Source: Fodinibacter sp963695175 (GTDB lineage Bacteria > Actinomycetota > Actinomycetes > Actinomycetales > Dermatophilaceae). Taken from it: DNA of 64,000 nt. The position numbers and the translations under genes are program-made. The notes beneath the pieces are model-generated. The model was given only the letters and a program-made list of their open reading frames with translations, had not been told where the DNA came from and did not search any database. The DNA lies in NCBI GenBank assembly GCA_963695175.1, contig CAVOGG010000009.1, positions 372,001 through 436,000 of the forward strand, in the 5' to 3' direction. Positions 1-9,030 of the stretch are shown here, piece by piece (within the stretch, counting starts at the first letter, position 1; every line of letters begins with the position of its first letter).

Positions 1-753
1 CTCGACAAGGCGGTGGCGCTGGGGTTCGACGCCGTGGCGACGGGCCACTACGCGCGGGTCGTGGAGGGAGCCGCGGGGCGCGAGCTGCACCGGGCCGTCG
101 ACGCCGCGAAGGACCAGTCGTACGTGCTCGGGGTGCTCGACGCCGAGCAGCTGGCCCGTGCCTTCTTCCCGCTGGGCGACTCGACCAAGCCGCAGGTGCG
201 TGAGGAGGCCGCGGCGCGCGGGTTCTCGGTGGCGAAGAAGCCGGACAGCCACGACATCTGCTTCATCCCCGACGGCGACACCCGCGCCTGGCTGACCCGC
301 CGGCTGGGGGAGCGCCCCGGCGAGCTCGTCGACGCGGTGTCGGGCGAGGTGGTGGGGGAGCATGGTGGGGCGCACGGCTTCACGGTGGGGCAGCGGCGCG
401 GGCTCGGTGTGGACCGGTCGGCGCTCGACGGTGAGCCGCGCTATGTCGTGTCGGTCGACGCCCCGACCAACCGGGTGGTCATCGGCACCGCCGACCTGCT
501 CGGGGTCGACCTCGTCGAGGGCCACCACCTGCGCTGGTGCGGGCCGGCCCCCACGGGGGAGGTGCGCGTGGGAGCCCAGGTGCGCGCCCACGGTGCGGAG
601 GTGGCCGCCACGGCGACGGTGGACGGTGCGGATGCCGTGCGGGTCGTGCTCGACGAGCGCGTGCGCGGCGTCGCCCCGGGCCAGTCGGTCGTGCTCTACG
701 AGGGCACCCGGGTGGTCGGGTCGGCGACCATCAGCGGCACCGGCCGCGCCTGA
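1..753 (+). CDS. mnmA: tRNA-specific 2-thiouridylase MnmA, C-terminal part
   Basis: The gene runs in from outside the window, and its frame is open from base 1 to the TGA at 751-753. MnmA thiolates the wobble uridine of Lys, Glu and Gln tRNAs with sulfur passed on from a cysteine desulfurase, using ATP to activate the uridine. Visible family blocks are ATGHYAR near residue 14, KDQSYVLGVL near residue 37, KPDSHDICFIPDG near residue 80 (its Cys is the persulfide-carrying catalytic residue in the family), and FTVGQRRGLGV near residue 128. The C-terminal beta-barrel follows and the end looks complete. In M. tuberculosis trmU lies on the same side of the Rv3015c-ligA-gat block, so the position fits. 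Confidence 0.95.
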   Translation, partial: LDKAVALGFDAVATGHYARVVEGAAGRELHRAVDAAKDQSYVLGVLDAEQLARAFFPLGDSTKPQVREEAAARGFSVAKKPDSHDICFIPDGDTRAWLTRRLGERPGELVDAVSGEVVGEHGGAHGFTVGQRRGLGVDRSALDGEPRYVVSVDAPTNRVVIGTADLLGVDLVEGHHLRWCGPAPTGEVRVGAQVRAHGAEVAATATVDGADAVRVVLDERVRGVAPGQSVVLYEGTRVVGSATISGTGRA

Positions 754-763
754 GCGCCAGGCG

Positions 764-1135
764 TCAGTCGTCCAGCAGGCTGGTGTCGTGCGTGGCCGTC
801 AGGTCGCCGCCGGCCTCCCCGGTGTTGACGACTCCGGCCGGCTCGATGAGCAGGATCGAGGCCTCATCCGCCGCGACCGGGCAGTGCTCGACCCCTCGGG
901 GCACGACGAACAGCTGGCCCGCACGGAGGATGACGTCGCCGTCAGGGAGCTGGATCGTCAGCGTGCCGTCGACCACGAGGAAGAGCTCGTCGGTGTCGGC
1001 ATGGGAGTGCCACACGAACTCACCCTTGACCTTGACGACCTTGACCTCGTAGTCGTTCATGGTCGCGACGACCTTGGGTGACCAGTGCTCGGAGAAGAGG
1101 GACAGCTTGTCCCGGAGGTCTACAACAGGTGCCAT
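764..1135 (-). CDS. Cupin-domain protein
   Basis: A 123-residue single-domain cupin. The first cupin motif is visible as WHSHADTDELFLVVDGTL near residues 42-60 (His-x-His with a following Glu), and the second as PRGVEHCPVA near residues 79-88. The metal ligands are therefore kept. Proteins of this size are usually annotated as cupin-domain or mannose-6-phosphate isomerase-like; the substrate cannot be told from sequence. It is convergent with mnmA, ending 10 bases from it. ATG at 1135 is chosen; an in-frame GTG two codons upstream is possible. No clear ribosome binding site precedes either start. Confidence 0.85.
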   Translation of the reverse strand: MAPVVDLRDKLSLFSEHWSPKVVATMNDYEVKVVKVKGEFVWHSHADTDELFLVVDGTLTIQLPDGDVILRAGQLFVVPRGVEHCPVAADEASILLIEPAGVVNTGEAGGDLTATHDTSLLDD

Positions 1136-1255
1136 GACCACACGCTACGGCGAGGGGCGCGGTGGTCGCCGGCGGGAATGATTGAAGGGTCAACTATCGT
1201 TGGACGTGCTGCCTCCCGCATCGGAGGATTGGACCACCCGAAGGAGCTGATCACC

Positions 1256-2230
1256 ATGCCGGCCGTGACTGTCGACAACATCCTGACCCTGCCGCGAGTC
1301 ACCGAGCCCGTCGCCGAGGCCGTGTCGCGCCCGGTGCGCTCGGTGACCACCGCACCCTCGGGCTTCGAGGGGGAGGGCTTCCCGGTGCGCCGCGCCTTCG
1401 CCGGCGTCGACCTCGCCGCGCTCGACCCGTTCATCCACATGGACCAGATGGGTGAGGTCGAGTACGCCCCGGGCGAGCCCAAGGGCACCGCGTGGCACCC
1501 CCACCGCGGCTTCGAGACCGTCACCTACATCATCGACGGCACCTTCCTGCACCGGGACTCCAACGGCGGCGGTGGCACCATCACCAACGGCGACACCCAG
1601 TGGATGACGGCCGGCTCCGGCCTGCTGCACATCGAGGTGCCGCCCGAGTCGCTGGTGGTCTCGGGTGGGCTCTTCCACGGCCTGCAGCTGTGGGTCAACC
1701 TGCCCAGGTCGATGAAGATGTCGCCCCCGCGCTACCAGGACATCCGCGGCGGCGACGTCGCGCTGCTGTCCAGCCCCGACGGCGGCGCGCTCGTGCGCGT
1801 CATCGCCGGTGAGCTCGACGGGCACCCGGGCCCCGGCATCACCCACACCCCGATCACCGTGCTGCACGCGACGGTGGCCCCCGGTGCGAGGGCTCGCCTG
1901 CCGTGGAACCAGGACTACAACGCCCTGGTGTACGTGCTCAACGGCTCGGGCACGGTCGGCCCCGACCGCCGCCCGATCCGGATGGGGCAGCTCGCCGTGC
2001 TCGGCGCCGGCGACGTCATCGAGGTGGGCGCCGACGAGAGCCAGGAGAGCCGCAGCCCGAGCCTGGACCTGTACGTGCTCGGCGGGCGCCCGATCCGCGA
2101 GCCCGTCGCGGCGTACGGCCCGTTCGTCATGAACACCCGCGAGGAGCTCGTGCAGGCCTTCGAGGACTTCCAGGCCGGCCGGCTGGGCACCATCCCGACG
2201 GAGCCGCACCCGGGGCACGACGTCCTCTGA
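1256..2230 (+). CDS. Pirin family protein
   Basis: A 324-residue bicupin of the pirin family. The N-terminal pirin domain shows DPFIHMDQMG, WHPHRGFETVTYIIDG (His pair plus later Glu, the iron ligands of pirins) and the HRDSNGGGGTITNGDTQWMTAGSG stretch near residues 97-120 (quoted in two parts: HRDSNGGGG and TITNGDTQWMTAGSG). A second cupin-like domain and the pirin C-terminal region follow. Bacterial pirins are iron-dependent; some have quercetinase activity and some act as regulators, and which applies here is not visible. ATG at 1256 is chosen because AAGGAG lies at 1241-1246. Longer in-frame upstream extensions lack family similarity. Confidence 0.9.
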   Translation: MPAVTVDNILTLPRVTEPVAEAVSRPVRSVTTAPSGFEGEGFPVRRAFAGVDLAALDPFIHMDQMGEVEYAPGEPKGTAWHPHRGFETVTYIIDGTFLHRDSNGGGGTITNGDTQWMTAGSGLLHIEVPPESLVVSGGLFHGLQLWVNLPRSMKMSPPRYQDIRGGDVALLSSPDGGALVRVIAGELDGHPGPGITHTPITVLHATVAPGARARLPWNQDYNALVYVLNGSGTVGPDRRPIRMGQLAVLGAGDVIEVGADESQESRSPSLDLYVLGGRPIREPVAAYGPFVMNTREELVQAFEDFQAGRLGTIPTEPHPGHDVL

Positions 2231-2237
2231 CGCCGAC

Positions 2238-2275
2238 GTGGGGCGACATCGACCTGTGGGTCGGTGTCGCCCCAC
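2238..2275. terminator. Hairpin between convergent pirin and MocR genes
   Basis: An 11-bp perfect stem (GTGGGGCGACA pairing with TGTCGCCCCAC), prolonged inward by partly paired TCGACC/GGTCGG, fills the short gap between two converging genes. There is no U-tract on either strand. It probably ends transcription from both sides. Confidence 0.6.
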
Positions 2276-2287
2276 CGTCCGTCCGGG

Positions 2288-3730
2288 TCAGCGTGGGGCC
2301 GCCGGGGACCCCGGGGTGAGGGTCTCGGCCAGTCGGCGCACCGCCGCATCGGCCTGGGTCTCGGGCAGCCCGGCGTAGCAGAGCACCAGGCCGCGCACGG
2401 TCGCCTCGACCGCGTAGGCGGACAGCGGGCTCGCGGCCAGGCCACGCTCGGCGAGCCGCGTCACGACCTCGAGGTCGTCGAGGTCGTCGGGCAGGCGCAG
2501 CACGACGTGCAGGCCCGCGTCGACGCCCTCGAGCCGGGCGCCCGGCAGGTGCCGGGTCACCGCGGCGACCAGGGCGGCCCGGCGCGCGGCGTAGGTGCGC
2601 GTCACCCGGGCGTGGTGGGTGGCCAGCGCGCCGGACGCGACGAACTCCGCCAGCGCGAGGCCGGTGGCCTCGTTGACGACCAGCCCGCGCAACTCGAGCT
2701 CGACGCGCAGCCGGTCGCGCAGCCGCCGCGGCGGCGCCACCCACGCGACCCGCAGCGACGGTGCGACCAGCTTGGATGCCGTGCCGATGTAGACCACGTG
2801 CTCCTCGGCCCCGGGGAGCGAACGCAGCGCCGGCAGCGGCGAGACGTCGTAGCGGAACTCGCCGTCGTAGTCGTCCTCGAGCACCAGGGCGCCGCTGCGC
2901 CTGGCCCACTCCAGCAGCTGCACGCGGCGGGTGACCGGCATCCGGGCGCCGAGCGGGTACTGGTGCGAGGGCGTCACGTAGGTGGCGACCGCACCCCGGG
3001 GGAGGAGCGCGGGGTCGAGGCCGTCGCCGTCGACGGGCACCGCCGCCACGCGCACTCCCTCGGTCGCGAACGCCGTCCACGCCTCGATGTAGCCGGGGTC
3101 CTCGAGGGCGACCGTGCCTCCGACGAGCCCCAGCGCGGCCGGCAGCGCGCGCAGCGAGGCGCCGATCCCCGGCACGACGAGCAGGTCGTCAGGCTCGACG
3201 GCGACCCCGCGGCTGCGGCGCAGGTGCTCGGCGAGCACCCGGCGCAGTCGGTCGTGGGAAGGCCCGGCGCCGGCGTCGTTGCCGGGCGCCGCCGACCCCG
3301 CGGCGCGCCAGGCGCGGCGCCACGCGGCCGGGTCGACGAGCGAGGTGTCGGGGCGGCCCGGGCGCAGGTCCCAGCGAGCCGGCTCACCGCTGCTCCGCTG
3401 CGGGCCCGCGTCGGAGCCACGCGGGGTGTGCACGTGGGTGAGCGCACCGGCCGCGGCCGCCCGGTCGGCGCCGGGCGCGACGACGGCTCCCGAGCCGGCC
3501 CGGCTCACGACGAACCCGGCCGCGGCCAGCTCGTCGTAGGCGGCGACGACCGGGCCGCGGGACAGGCCCAGTGCGCTCGCGAGGGCCCGGGTGGAGGGCA
3601 GTGCGTCGCCCGGGCGCAGCCGCCCGGCCCGCAGCTCGGCGACGACAGCGTCGGCCAGCCGGTGGCGCAGCGGCGCCGGCCCGTCGGCGACGTCGAGCAC
3701 GAGGTCGACGGGGCGGGTGGTGCGCGACAT
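2288..3730 (-). CDS. MocR/GntR family PLP-dependent transcriptional regulator (PdxR-like)
   Basis: A 480-residue protein. It has an N-terminal GntR-type winged helix (LRHRLADAVVAELRAGRLRPG then LPSTRALASALGLSRGPV, residues about 17-60) and a C-terminal fold-type I aminotransferase-like domain. The PLP lysine is in YIGTASKLVAPSLRVAW, preceded by DDYDGEFRYD. MocR proteins use bound PLP as effector; the PdxR subgroup controls vitamin B6 genes. It is divergent from a flavoprotein related to pyridoxamine phosphate oxidases, across a 160-bp gap with repeated ACTGG half-sites, which suggests it controls that gene and itself. ATG at 3730 is the start of conserved similarity; the frame remains open upstream without family likeness. 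Confidence 0.88.
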   Translation of the reverse strand: MSRTTRPVDLVLDVADGPAPLRHRLADAVVAELRAGRLRPGDALPSTRALASALGLSRGPVVAAYDELAAAGFVVSRAGSGAVVAPGADRAAAAGALTHVHTPRGSDAGPQRSSGEPARWDLRPGRPDTSLVDPAAWRRAWRAAGSAAPGNDAGAGPSHDRLRRVLAEHLRRSRGVAVEPDDLLVVPGIGASLRALPAALGLVGGTVALEDPGYIEAWTAFATEGVRVAAVPVDGDGLDPALLPRGAVATYVTPSHQYPLGARMPVTRRVQLLEWARRSGALVLEDDYDGEFRYDVSPLPALRSLPGAEEHVVYIGTASKLVAPSLRVAWVAPPRRLRDRLRVELELRGLVVNEATGLALAEFVASGALATHHARVTRTYAARRAALVAAVTRHLPGARLEGVDAGLHVVLRLPDDLDDLEVVTRLAERGLAASPLSAYAVEATVRGLVLCYAGLPETQADAAVRRLAETLTPGSPAAPR

Positions 3731-3741
3731 CCCGACACGAT

Positions 3742-3806
3742 ACTGGTCCTGCGAAAACGGGGCAACTGGATCTCGGCGTGGACCAGTTCGTGCGGTGAAC
3801 TGGTGG
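3742..3806. promoter_or_regulatory. Candidate MocR operator: four ACTGG half-sites
   Basis: ACTGGTCC at 3742, ACTGGATC at 3765, the inverted form GGACCAGT at 3780 and ACTGGTGG at 3799 lie between the divergent MocR and DUF1272/flavoprotein genes. MocR regulators typically bind spaced direct repeats in such gaps. The assignment is inferred from position and repetition only. Confidence 0.5.
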
Positions 3807-3890
3807 CGGGGTGGACGTCCGGCGCGGCCGGACGACGCCCGCGGCACGACCGATGACGCCCCTGTCGGGGGCAAGAGGGAGGATGACGCG

Positions 3891-4808
3891 GTGAGCGGGC
3901 TCGAGATGCGACCAGGGTGCGAGTGCTGCGACGTCGACCTGCCCGCCGACGACGTCGGCGCGGTGGTCTGCTCGTTCGAGTGCACCTTCTGCGCGGGCTG
4001 CTCCGAGCATCTCGACCGCACCTGCCCGAACTGCGCCGGCGCGCTGATGCCGCGACCCACCCGGGTGGGCGACGCGCTGGCCCGGCACCCGGCATCCACG
4101 ACCCGCGTCGTGTCGGATGCCGCGTGCCCGGGGCCCGGCTACGCCGGCCGGGTGGGCCGGGACGCCCCGGTCGAGCGGCTGGGCCGGCACGCCGAGCGCG
4201 GGCGCACCGAGCGCGAGGCGCTCGACGCCCTGCTCGACGAGGTGCTCGCCGGCACCCTGTCGACGGTCGTCGACGGCCGCCCGTGGGTGGTGCCGATGCT
4301 CTTCGCCCGCGACGGCGACCGCGTGCTGCTGCACGGCTCGACCGGGGCCGGGGCGCTGCGCCAGGTGGCCGCGGGCGCGCCGGCGGTGCTCAGCGTCACG
4401 GTCGTCGACGGGCTCGTCGTGGCCCACACGACCTTCGAGTCGTCGGCGAACTACCGCTCGGCCGTCATCCACGGCGAGCTGACGCCCCTCGGCGACGCCG
4501 AGCGCACGACCGCGCTCGAGCTGCTCTCGGAGCGGCTCATCCCGGGCCGGACCGCCGAGGTGCGCGCCATGAACCGGCGCGAGGAGGTCGCGACGCTCGC
4601 GATGGAGCTGCCGATCACCCCGGGCCGGTGGCTGCTCAAGGAGCGCTCCGGCGGGGCCTCGGTGCCCGAGGAGGAGACCGACGCCTGGTCGGGGGTCGTG
4701 CCGTTCCGGGTCGTCGCCGGGTCGCCCGAGCCGTCGCCCTGGTCGCTCGAGTCCGGCACGCCGGTGCCGCCGTCGGTGACGGCGCTCGTCGGGAGGTGGG
4801 CGCCGTGA
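3891..4808 (+). CDS. DUF1272 domain fused to a NimA/PNPOx-like flavin-binding protein
   Basis: A 305-residue protein with two parts. Residues 1-60 are a DUF1272 module with a ring of cysteines (GCECCDVDLP, CSFECTFCAGCSEHL, CPNCAGAL), probably zinc-binding. From about residue 100 follows a split-barrel domain of the pyridoxamine phosphate oxidase-like/nitroimidazole-resistance group (REALDALLDEVLAGTLSTVVDG, VPMLFARDGDRVLLHGSTG, HTTFESSANYRSAVIHG), expected to bind FMN. GTG at 3891 is chosen because GAGGGAGG stands 8 bases upstream. The two modules are often separate genes, so a true fusion or a lost stop are both possible. The next gene overlaps by 4 bases. Confidence 0.8.
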   Translation: MSGLEMRPGCECCDVDLPADDVGAVVCSFECTFCAGCSEHLDRTCPNCAGALMPRPTRVGDALARHPASTTRVVSDAACPGPGYAGRVGRDAPVERLGRHAERGRTEREALDALLDEVLAGTLSTVVDGRPWVVPMLFARDGDRVLLHGSTGAGALRQVAAGAPAVLSVTVVDGLVVAHTTFESSANYRSAVIHGELTPLGDAERTTALELLSERLIPGRTAEVRAMNRREEVATLAMELPITPGRWLLKERSGGASVPEEETDAWSGVVPFRVVAGSPEPSPWSLESGTPVPPSVTALVGRWAP

Positions 4809-5830
4809 CCGATGCCGTTGCCACCGAGGTCGCGGTCGCGCCGGTGCGCGCGACCGGCATCGGGTCGTGGCCGGGTACCTCCGCGCGCGAGGCGGTGCGC
4901 ACGGTGCGCGACCTGCTCGTCGACGGCGAGGGCGTGGGGCTTCCGCACTGCCCCGAGACCCCGGGTCGCGGCCCGGGCGCCGACATCATCGGGCGTGCCG
5001 CCGGGCTGCTGGTCGACCTCCATGTCGACCTGCAGCCGAGCGGGTGGCGCTTCGTCGACCGGCCGGGCCGCGACGCGTCGCGCACTGCGGCACTCCACCG
5101 GGAAGACCTCGACGAGCTCGCCGAGGCCTATGACGGCTACGCCGGGCCGCTCAAGGTGCAGGTCGCCGGGCCGTGGACGCTGGCAGCATCGTTGCGGCTC
5201 AACCGAGGTGAGCGGGTCGTCGCCGACCCGGGTGCGGTGGCCGACCTCGTCGCGTCGCTCGCCGACGGCATCCAGGGGTACGTCGCCGACGTCCGGCGGC
5301 TGGTCCCCGGGGCCGAGGTCGTGCTGCAGGTCGACGAGCCGTCGCTGCCGGCCGTGCTCGACGGGTCGCTGCCGACGTCGTCCGGGTTCGGGCGGGTGCG
5401 CGCGGTCGACCCGCAGGTCGTCATGCGCGGCCTCGAGTCGGTGCTCACCGCACACGACGGTGCGACCGCCGTGCACTGCTGCCACCCGTCGGCGCCACTG
5501 CCGCTGCTTCGGGCCACCGGTGCCGGAGCGCTGGCGATCGACCTGACCGACGCGACACCCGCCCGCTGGGAGTCGGTGGCGGCCACCCTCGACGCCGGCA
5601 CGGGTGTGTGGGTCGGGTGCCTGGCCACCGACGGCTCCGGCACCGACGTGGACGCCCGGGCGTTCGTGCTCGAGGGCTTCGAACGGTCGGGGCTGGGCAG
5701 CGACGCGCTGCGTGGGCTGGTCGTCTCGCCGACCTGCGGGCTGGCCGGGCTCACACCCGAGGGGGCCCGCAGCGTTCTCCGTACGGCGCTCGACACCGCG
5801 CGCCGACTCGCAGAGGAGGTGGCATCGTGA
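4805..5830 (+). CDS. Methionine synthase-like protein (MetE C-terminal, zinc-type)
   Basis: A 341-residue protein corresponding to the catalytic half of cobalamin-independent methionine synthase, as in M. tuberculosis Rv3015c. It shows TGIGSWPG at the start, QVAGPWTLAASL, VLQVDEPSLPAVL, AVHCCHPS (the His-x-Cys zinc ligands) and SPTCGLAGLTPEGA (the distal Cys ligand). The N-terminal folate-binding half of MetE is absent, so the methyl donor is unclear; stand-alone MetE cores that use other donors are known. GTG at 4805 overlaps the previous stop as GTGA, and the next gene overlaps the same way, so the three genes form one operon. Confidence 0.85.
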   Translation: MTDAVATEVAVAPVRATGIGSWPGTSAREAVRTVRDLLVDGEGVGLPHCPETPGRGPGADIIGRAAGLLVDLHVDLQPSGWRFVDRPGRDASRTAALHREDLDELAEAYDGYAGPLKVQVAGPWTLAASLRLNRGERVVADPGAVADLVASLADGIQGYVADVRRLVPGAEVVLQVDEPSLPAVLDGSLPTSSGFGRVRAVDPQVVMRGLESVLTAHDGATAVHCCHPSAPLPLLRATGAGALAIDLTDATPARWESVAATLDAGTGVWVGCLATDGSGTDVDARAFVLEGFERSGLGSDALRGLVVSPTCGLAGLTPEGARSVLRTALDTARRLAEEVAS

Positions 5831-6810
5831 GGCAGCAGCCACGCGTGCCCTGGCAGGTGAAGTATCTGGCGCTCGTCCTGATCTGGGGCTCGAGCTTCCT
5901 GCTCATGAAGGTGGGGTTGGAGTCGCTGTCGGCCGTGCAGATCTCCGGGCTGCGCATCCTGTCCGGCGCGGCGGTCCTCAGCGTGCTGCTGTTGGCCAAG
6001 GGCGGCCGGCTGCCGACCGGTGCGCGGGTCTGGGGGCACATCTTCGTCTGCGGGTTCTTCCTGGGGGCGTTGCCGTTCACGTTGTTCGCGTTGTCCGAGA
6101 CCAGGATCAGCTCGGCGCTGGCCGGTATCGGCAACGCCACGACACCGATAGTCGCGGTCCTGGCGACCATGGCGATCCTGCCGGGCCAGCGGGTCACCGG
6201 CAGCCGACTCGTGGCCGTGCTCGTGGGGTTCCTCGGCGTGGTGACGATCATGCAGCCGTGGACCTCGGTCGACCGGCCCGACCTCGTCGGCTTCTCGATG
6301 GCCCTGGCGGGCGGGGCGAGCTACGGCATCGGCTGGACCTACAACCGGCGCTTCCTCAGCGGGGTCGACCTCGGTGGGCTGTCGCAGCCCACCGCAACAC
6401 TCCTCACGGCGCTGGTGCTCATGGTTCCGGTGATGCTCGGCTGGGCGGCGTTCCAGCCGGAGGGCCTGGCAGCCATCTGGTCCTACGACGCACCCGACAC
6501 GGGGACGTGGTTCTGGCTGCCGCTGGCATGCGTGCTCGTGCTCGGGCTGGTCGGCACCGGCTTCGCCTACATGCTCCAGTTCGACGTCGTGCGTGGCGCC
6601 GGCCCGGTGATCGGCTCGACCATCACCTACCTGATCCCGGTGGTGTCGGTGCTGCTCGGGGTGTTCGTGCTCGGTGAGTCGCTCGGCCCCTGGCAGCTCG
6701 TCGGGTTCGCCATCGTGCTGAGTGCGGCGTTCGTCGTCAACCGCAAGCCGCGCACCCCGGAGGCGGCCGCGGTCAGCGAGCAGGAGCAGCCGGTCAGCCC
6801 CGGTCGCTGA
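5827..6810 (+). CDS. EamA/DMT family exporter
   Basis: A 327-residue integral membrane protein with about ten hydrophobic segments in two EamA repeats. The first begins VPWQVKYLALVLIWGSSFLLMK; the second ends in the LGPWQLVGFAIVLSAAFVVN block typical of the family. Members of this drug/metabolite superfamily export amino acids and other small metabolites. Its place directly after the MetE-like gene with a GTGA overlap hints at a link to methionine or a related compound; this is an inference. The GTG start is set by the overlap. Its 3' end overlaps the convergent membrane-protein gene by 17 bases. Confidence 0.85.
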   Translation: MRQQPRVPWQVKYLALVLIWGSSFLLMKVGLESLSAVQISGLRILSGAAVLSVLLLAKGGRLPTGARVWGHIFVCGFFLGALPFTLFALSETRISSALAGIGNATTPIVAVLATMAILPGQRVTGSRLVAVLVGFLGVVTIMQPWTSVDRPDLVGFSMALAGGASYGIGWTYNRRFLSGVDLGGLSQPTATLLTALVLMVPVMLGWAAFQPEGLAAIWSYDAPDTGTWFWLPLACVLVLGLVGTGFAYMLQFDVVRGAGPVIGSTITYLIPVVSVLLGVFVLGESLGPWQLVGFAIVLSAAFVVNRKPRTPEAAAVSEQEQPVSPGR

Positions 6811-7348
6811 CGTCGTCGGTGGTGGCCGTGTCGTCGACCGCGTCGGCCGCGGCCCAGCTGCGCCGCGCCAGCACGGCAACGACGACGGAGACCAGCCCCA
6901 GCGCGATGACGGCCAGCAGGCCGCCGACGATCTCGCGCGGCGGCCCCGAGGTGGTGGCGCCGTTCGCGGTGCTCGACGACGTGGCGAACAGGGTCCGGGC
7001 GGTCAGGATCGCCTGGGCGACCGAGACGCCCCCGAGCACGAGCAGCAGCGTCCAGCCCTCTCGCCGGCCCTCGCGCAGCGCTCGCGACGACCACCACGCC
7101 CACCACAGCAGGCCCACGGCGACGAGCACGAAGGGTGCCCCCACGACGCGCACCAGGCCGCGGTCCCCGGTGTCGGTTCCGGACAGGAACGCGGCGCGCA
7201 CCCAGAGCCCGATGGCGACCACGAACAGGGCCGACCAGGTGCCCAGGAGCACCAGGCCCGGCACCCGCCAGCGGTCGCCCGGGCGCGCAAGGTGAGCGTC
7301 GGGCGCGACGGACGCGGACGGCATCCGGGACGGGGACGAGGCGCTCAC
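6794..7348 (-). CDS. Small integral membrane protein of unknown function
   Basis: A 184-residue protein with about four predicted membrane spans (VPGLVLLGTWSALFVVAIGLW, VGAPFVLVAVGLLWWAWW, WTLLLVLGGVSVAQAILTA, IVGGLLAVIALGLVSVVVAVL) and charged, low-complexity ends. I do not recognise a family. GTG at 7348 is chosen because it overlaps the stop of the acyl-CoA ligase as GTGA, so the two genes are probably cotranscribed. An ATG eight codons further in is the alternative start. Confidence 0.75.
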   Translation of the reverse strand: MSASSPSRMPSASVAPDAHLARPGDRWRVPGLVLLGTWSALFVVAIGLWVRAAFLSGTDTGDRGLVRVVGAPFVLVAVGLLWWAWWSSRALREGRREGWTLLLVLGGVSVAQAILTARTLFATSSSTANGATTSGPPREIVGGLLAVIALGLVSVVVAVLARRSWAAADAVDDTATTDDVSDRG

Positions 7349-8844
7349 CCCTGCGCCGGGGCGTGAACCTCGCGGCGCAGGATCTTGCCGGTGGGGCCCT
7401 TCGGCAGGGCGGGCACGACCCACACGGTGCGGGGGTACTTGTAGGCGGCGATCCGCTCCTTGGTGAACGCGATGATGTCCTCGGGGGTGGCGGTGGCGCC
7501 CTCGCGCAGCGCGACGGCGGCGCCCACCTGCTCGCCCATCAGGTCGTCCGGCACCCCGACCACGGCGACCTCGAGGACGTCGGGGTGGGTGTAGATGACC
7601 TCCTCGACCTCGCGCGGGTACACGTTCATCCCGCCGCGCAGGATCATGTCCTTCTTGCGGTCGACGATCGTGAAGTAGCCCTCGTCATCCATGGTCGCGA
7701 GGTCGCCGGTGCGGAACCAGCCGTCGGGGATGGCCTCGGCGGTCGCCTCCGGCTTGCCCCAGTAGCCCTTCATCACGTTGTCGCCGCGGATCGCGATCTC
7801 ACCGACCTCGCCGTGCGGCACCTCGGTGCCGTCGAGGTCGACGCACCTCATCTCGCAGCCGGGGATGGCGACGCCGATGGTGCCGGGCTTGCGCTCGCGG
7901 TCGGGCATGTTGAAGCTCGCGACGGGGCTGGTCTCGGACAGACCGTAGCCCTCGAGGATGATGCAGCCGAACTTGTCCTCGAACGAGCGCATGACCTCCA
8001 GCGGCATCGCGGAGCCGCCCGAGGCGCAGACCCGTAGCGCCGAGGTGTCCATGCCGTCGGACTGCGGGTGGTTGAGGATCGCGGCGTACATCGTCGGCAC
8101 GCCCTGCATGATCGTGACGTGCTCCTTCTCGATCACCTCGATGGCGGCAGCGGGGTCGAAGCGGGGGATGAGGGCGAGGCTCGCGCCGGCGATGGTCGCG
8201 GCGTTGAGGCCGACGACCAGGCCGAAGACGTGGAACAGGGGCAGGCAGCCCATGACGATGTCGTCGGGGGTGATCTCCTGGATCGACGTGCACGAGCGCC
8301 GTGCGTTGAGGTTGATGTTGCTGTGGGTCAGCTCCGCGCCCTTCGGCCGGCCGGTGGTGCCGGAGGTGTACAGGATGATCGCGGTGTCGTCGTCGGCGCG
8401 CTCGTGCGGCTCGGCGATCGGGTCGCCGCCCTCGAGGCTGCCCTCGACGGGGCCCATCGGGCCGCACTCGATGATCGTGGTGCCGGAGTTGGCCGCGCCC
8501 TTGGTGGCCTCGGCCACGAAGTCGGGCCACACGAAGGCGATCTTCGCGCCGGAGTCGCTGAAGAAGTAGTCGATCTCGCCGGCCTTGAGCAAGGGGTTCA
8601 TCGGCACGACGATGCCGCCCGCGAGCAGGATGCCCCAGTAGACGACGGGGAACGCCGGCACGTTCGGGAGGATGATCGCCACCCGGTCGCCGGGCTGGAT
8701 GCCGTTGGCGCGCAAGGCTCCCGCGACCTTGGCGGCCATGGCGTGCAGCTGGGCGTAGGTGATGCCCTGGCCGCTGACCCGCAGCGCGGCCTGCTCGGGG
8801 TGCCCCGCGGCGGTCGTGGTGAGGTTCGTCGCGAGGTTGGTCAT
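7345..8844 (-). CDS. Long-chain fatty acid--CoA ligase (AMP-forming)
   Basis: A 499-residue adenylate-forming enzyme that activates a carboxylic acid to its acyl-CoA through an acyl-AMP. Core motifs are all present: the phosphate loop YTSGTTGRPKGAELTHSN near residue 155, GYGLSETSP near residue 300, GWFRTGDLATMDDEGYF near residue 380, DRKKDMILRGGMNVYP, and the catalytic lysine in LPKGPTGKILRRE at the C-terminus. Substrate chain length cannot be read with confidence. ATG at 8844 has AGGAG 7 bases upstream; in-frame codons upstream lack similarity. Confidence 0.9.
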   Translation of the reverse strand: MTNLATNLTTTAAGHPEQAALRVSGQGITYAQLHAMAAKVAGALRANGIQPGDRVAIILPNVPAFPVVYWGILLAGGIVVPMNPLLKAGEIDYFFSDSGAKIAFVWPDFVAEATKGAANSGTTIIECGPMGPVEGSLEGGDPIAEPHERADDDTAIILYTSGTTGRPKGAELTHSNINLNARRSCTSIQEITPDDIVMGCLPLFHVFGLVVGLNAATIAGASLALIPRFDPAAAIEVIEKEHVTIMQGVPTMYAAILNHPQSDGMDTSALRVCASGGSAMPLEVMRSFEDKFGCIILEGYGLSETSPVASFNMPDRERKPGTIGVAIPGCEMRCVDLDGTEVPHGEVGEIAIRGDNVMKGYWGKPEATAEAIPDGWFRTGDLATMDDEGYFTIVDRKKDMILRGGMNVYPREVEEVIYTHPDVLEVAVVGVPDDLMGEQVGAAVALREGATATPEDIIAFTKERIAAYKYPRTVWVVPALPKGPTGKILRREVHAPAQG

Positions 8845-9030
8845 CGAGAGCTCCTGAGGGTCCGGCGTCGGTGGCGGCTGACCCATCCTGACGCGGGATG
8901 CCGTTGGCGCGCCAGAGAATCGCCGGCCGACGTTCTGGGACGTCGCTCGGGCGTGGAGCCCCGGGTCGCGGTGGAGGGGGCGAAGTCGTTCTGCTGTGGG
9001 CGAACCGGGGCTGTGGATCTCTTGTCTGAT

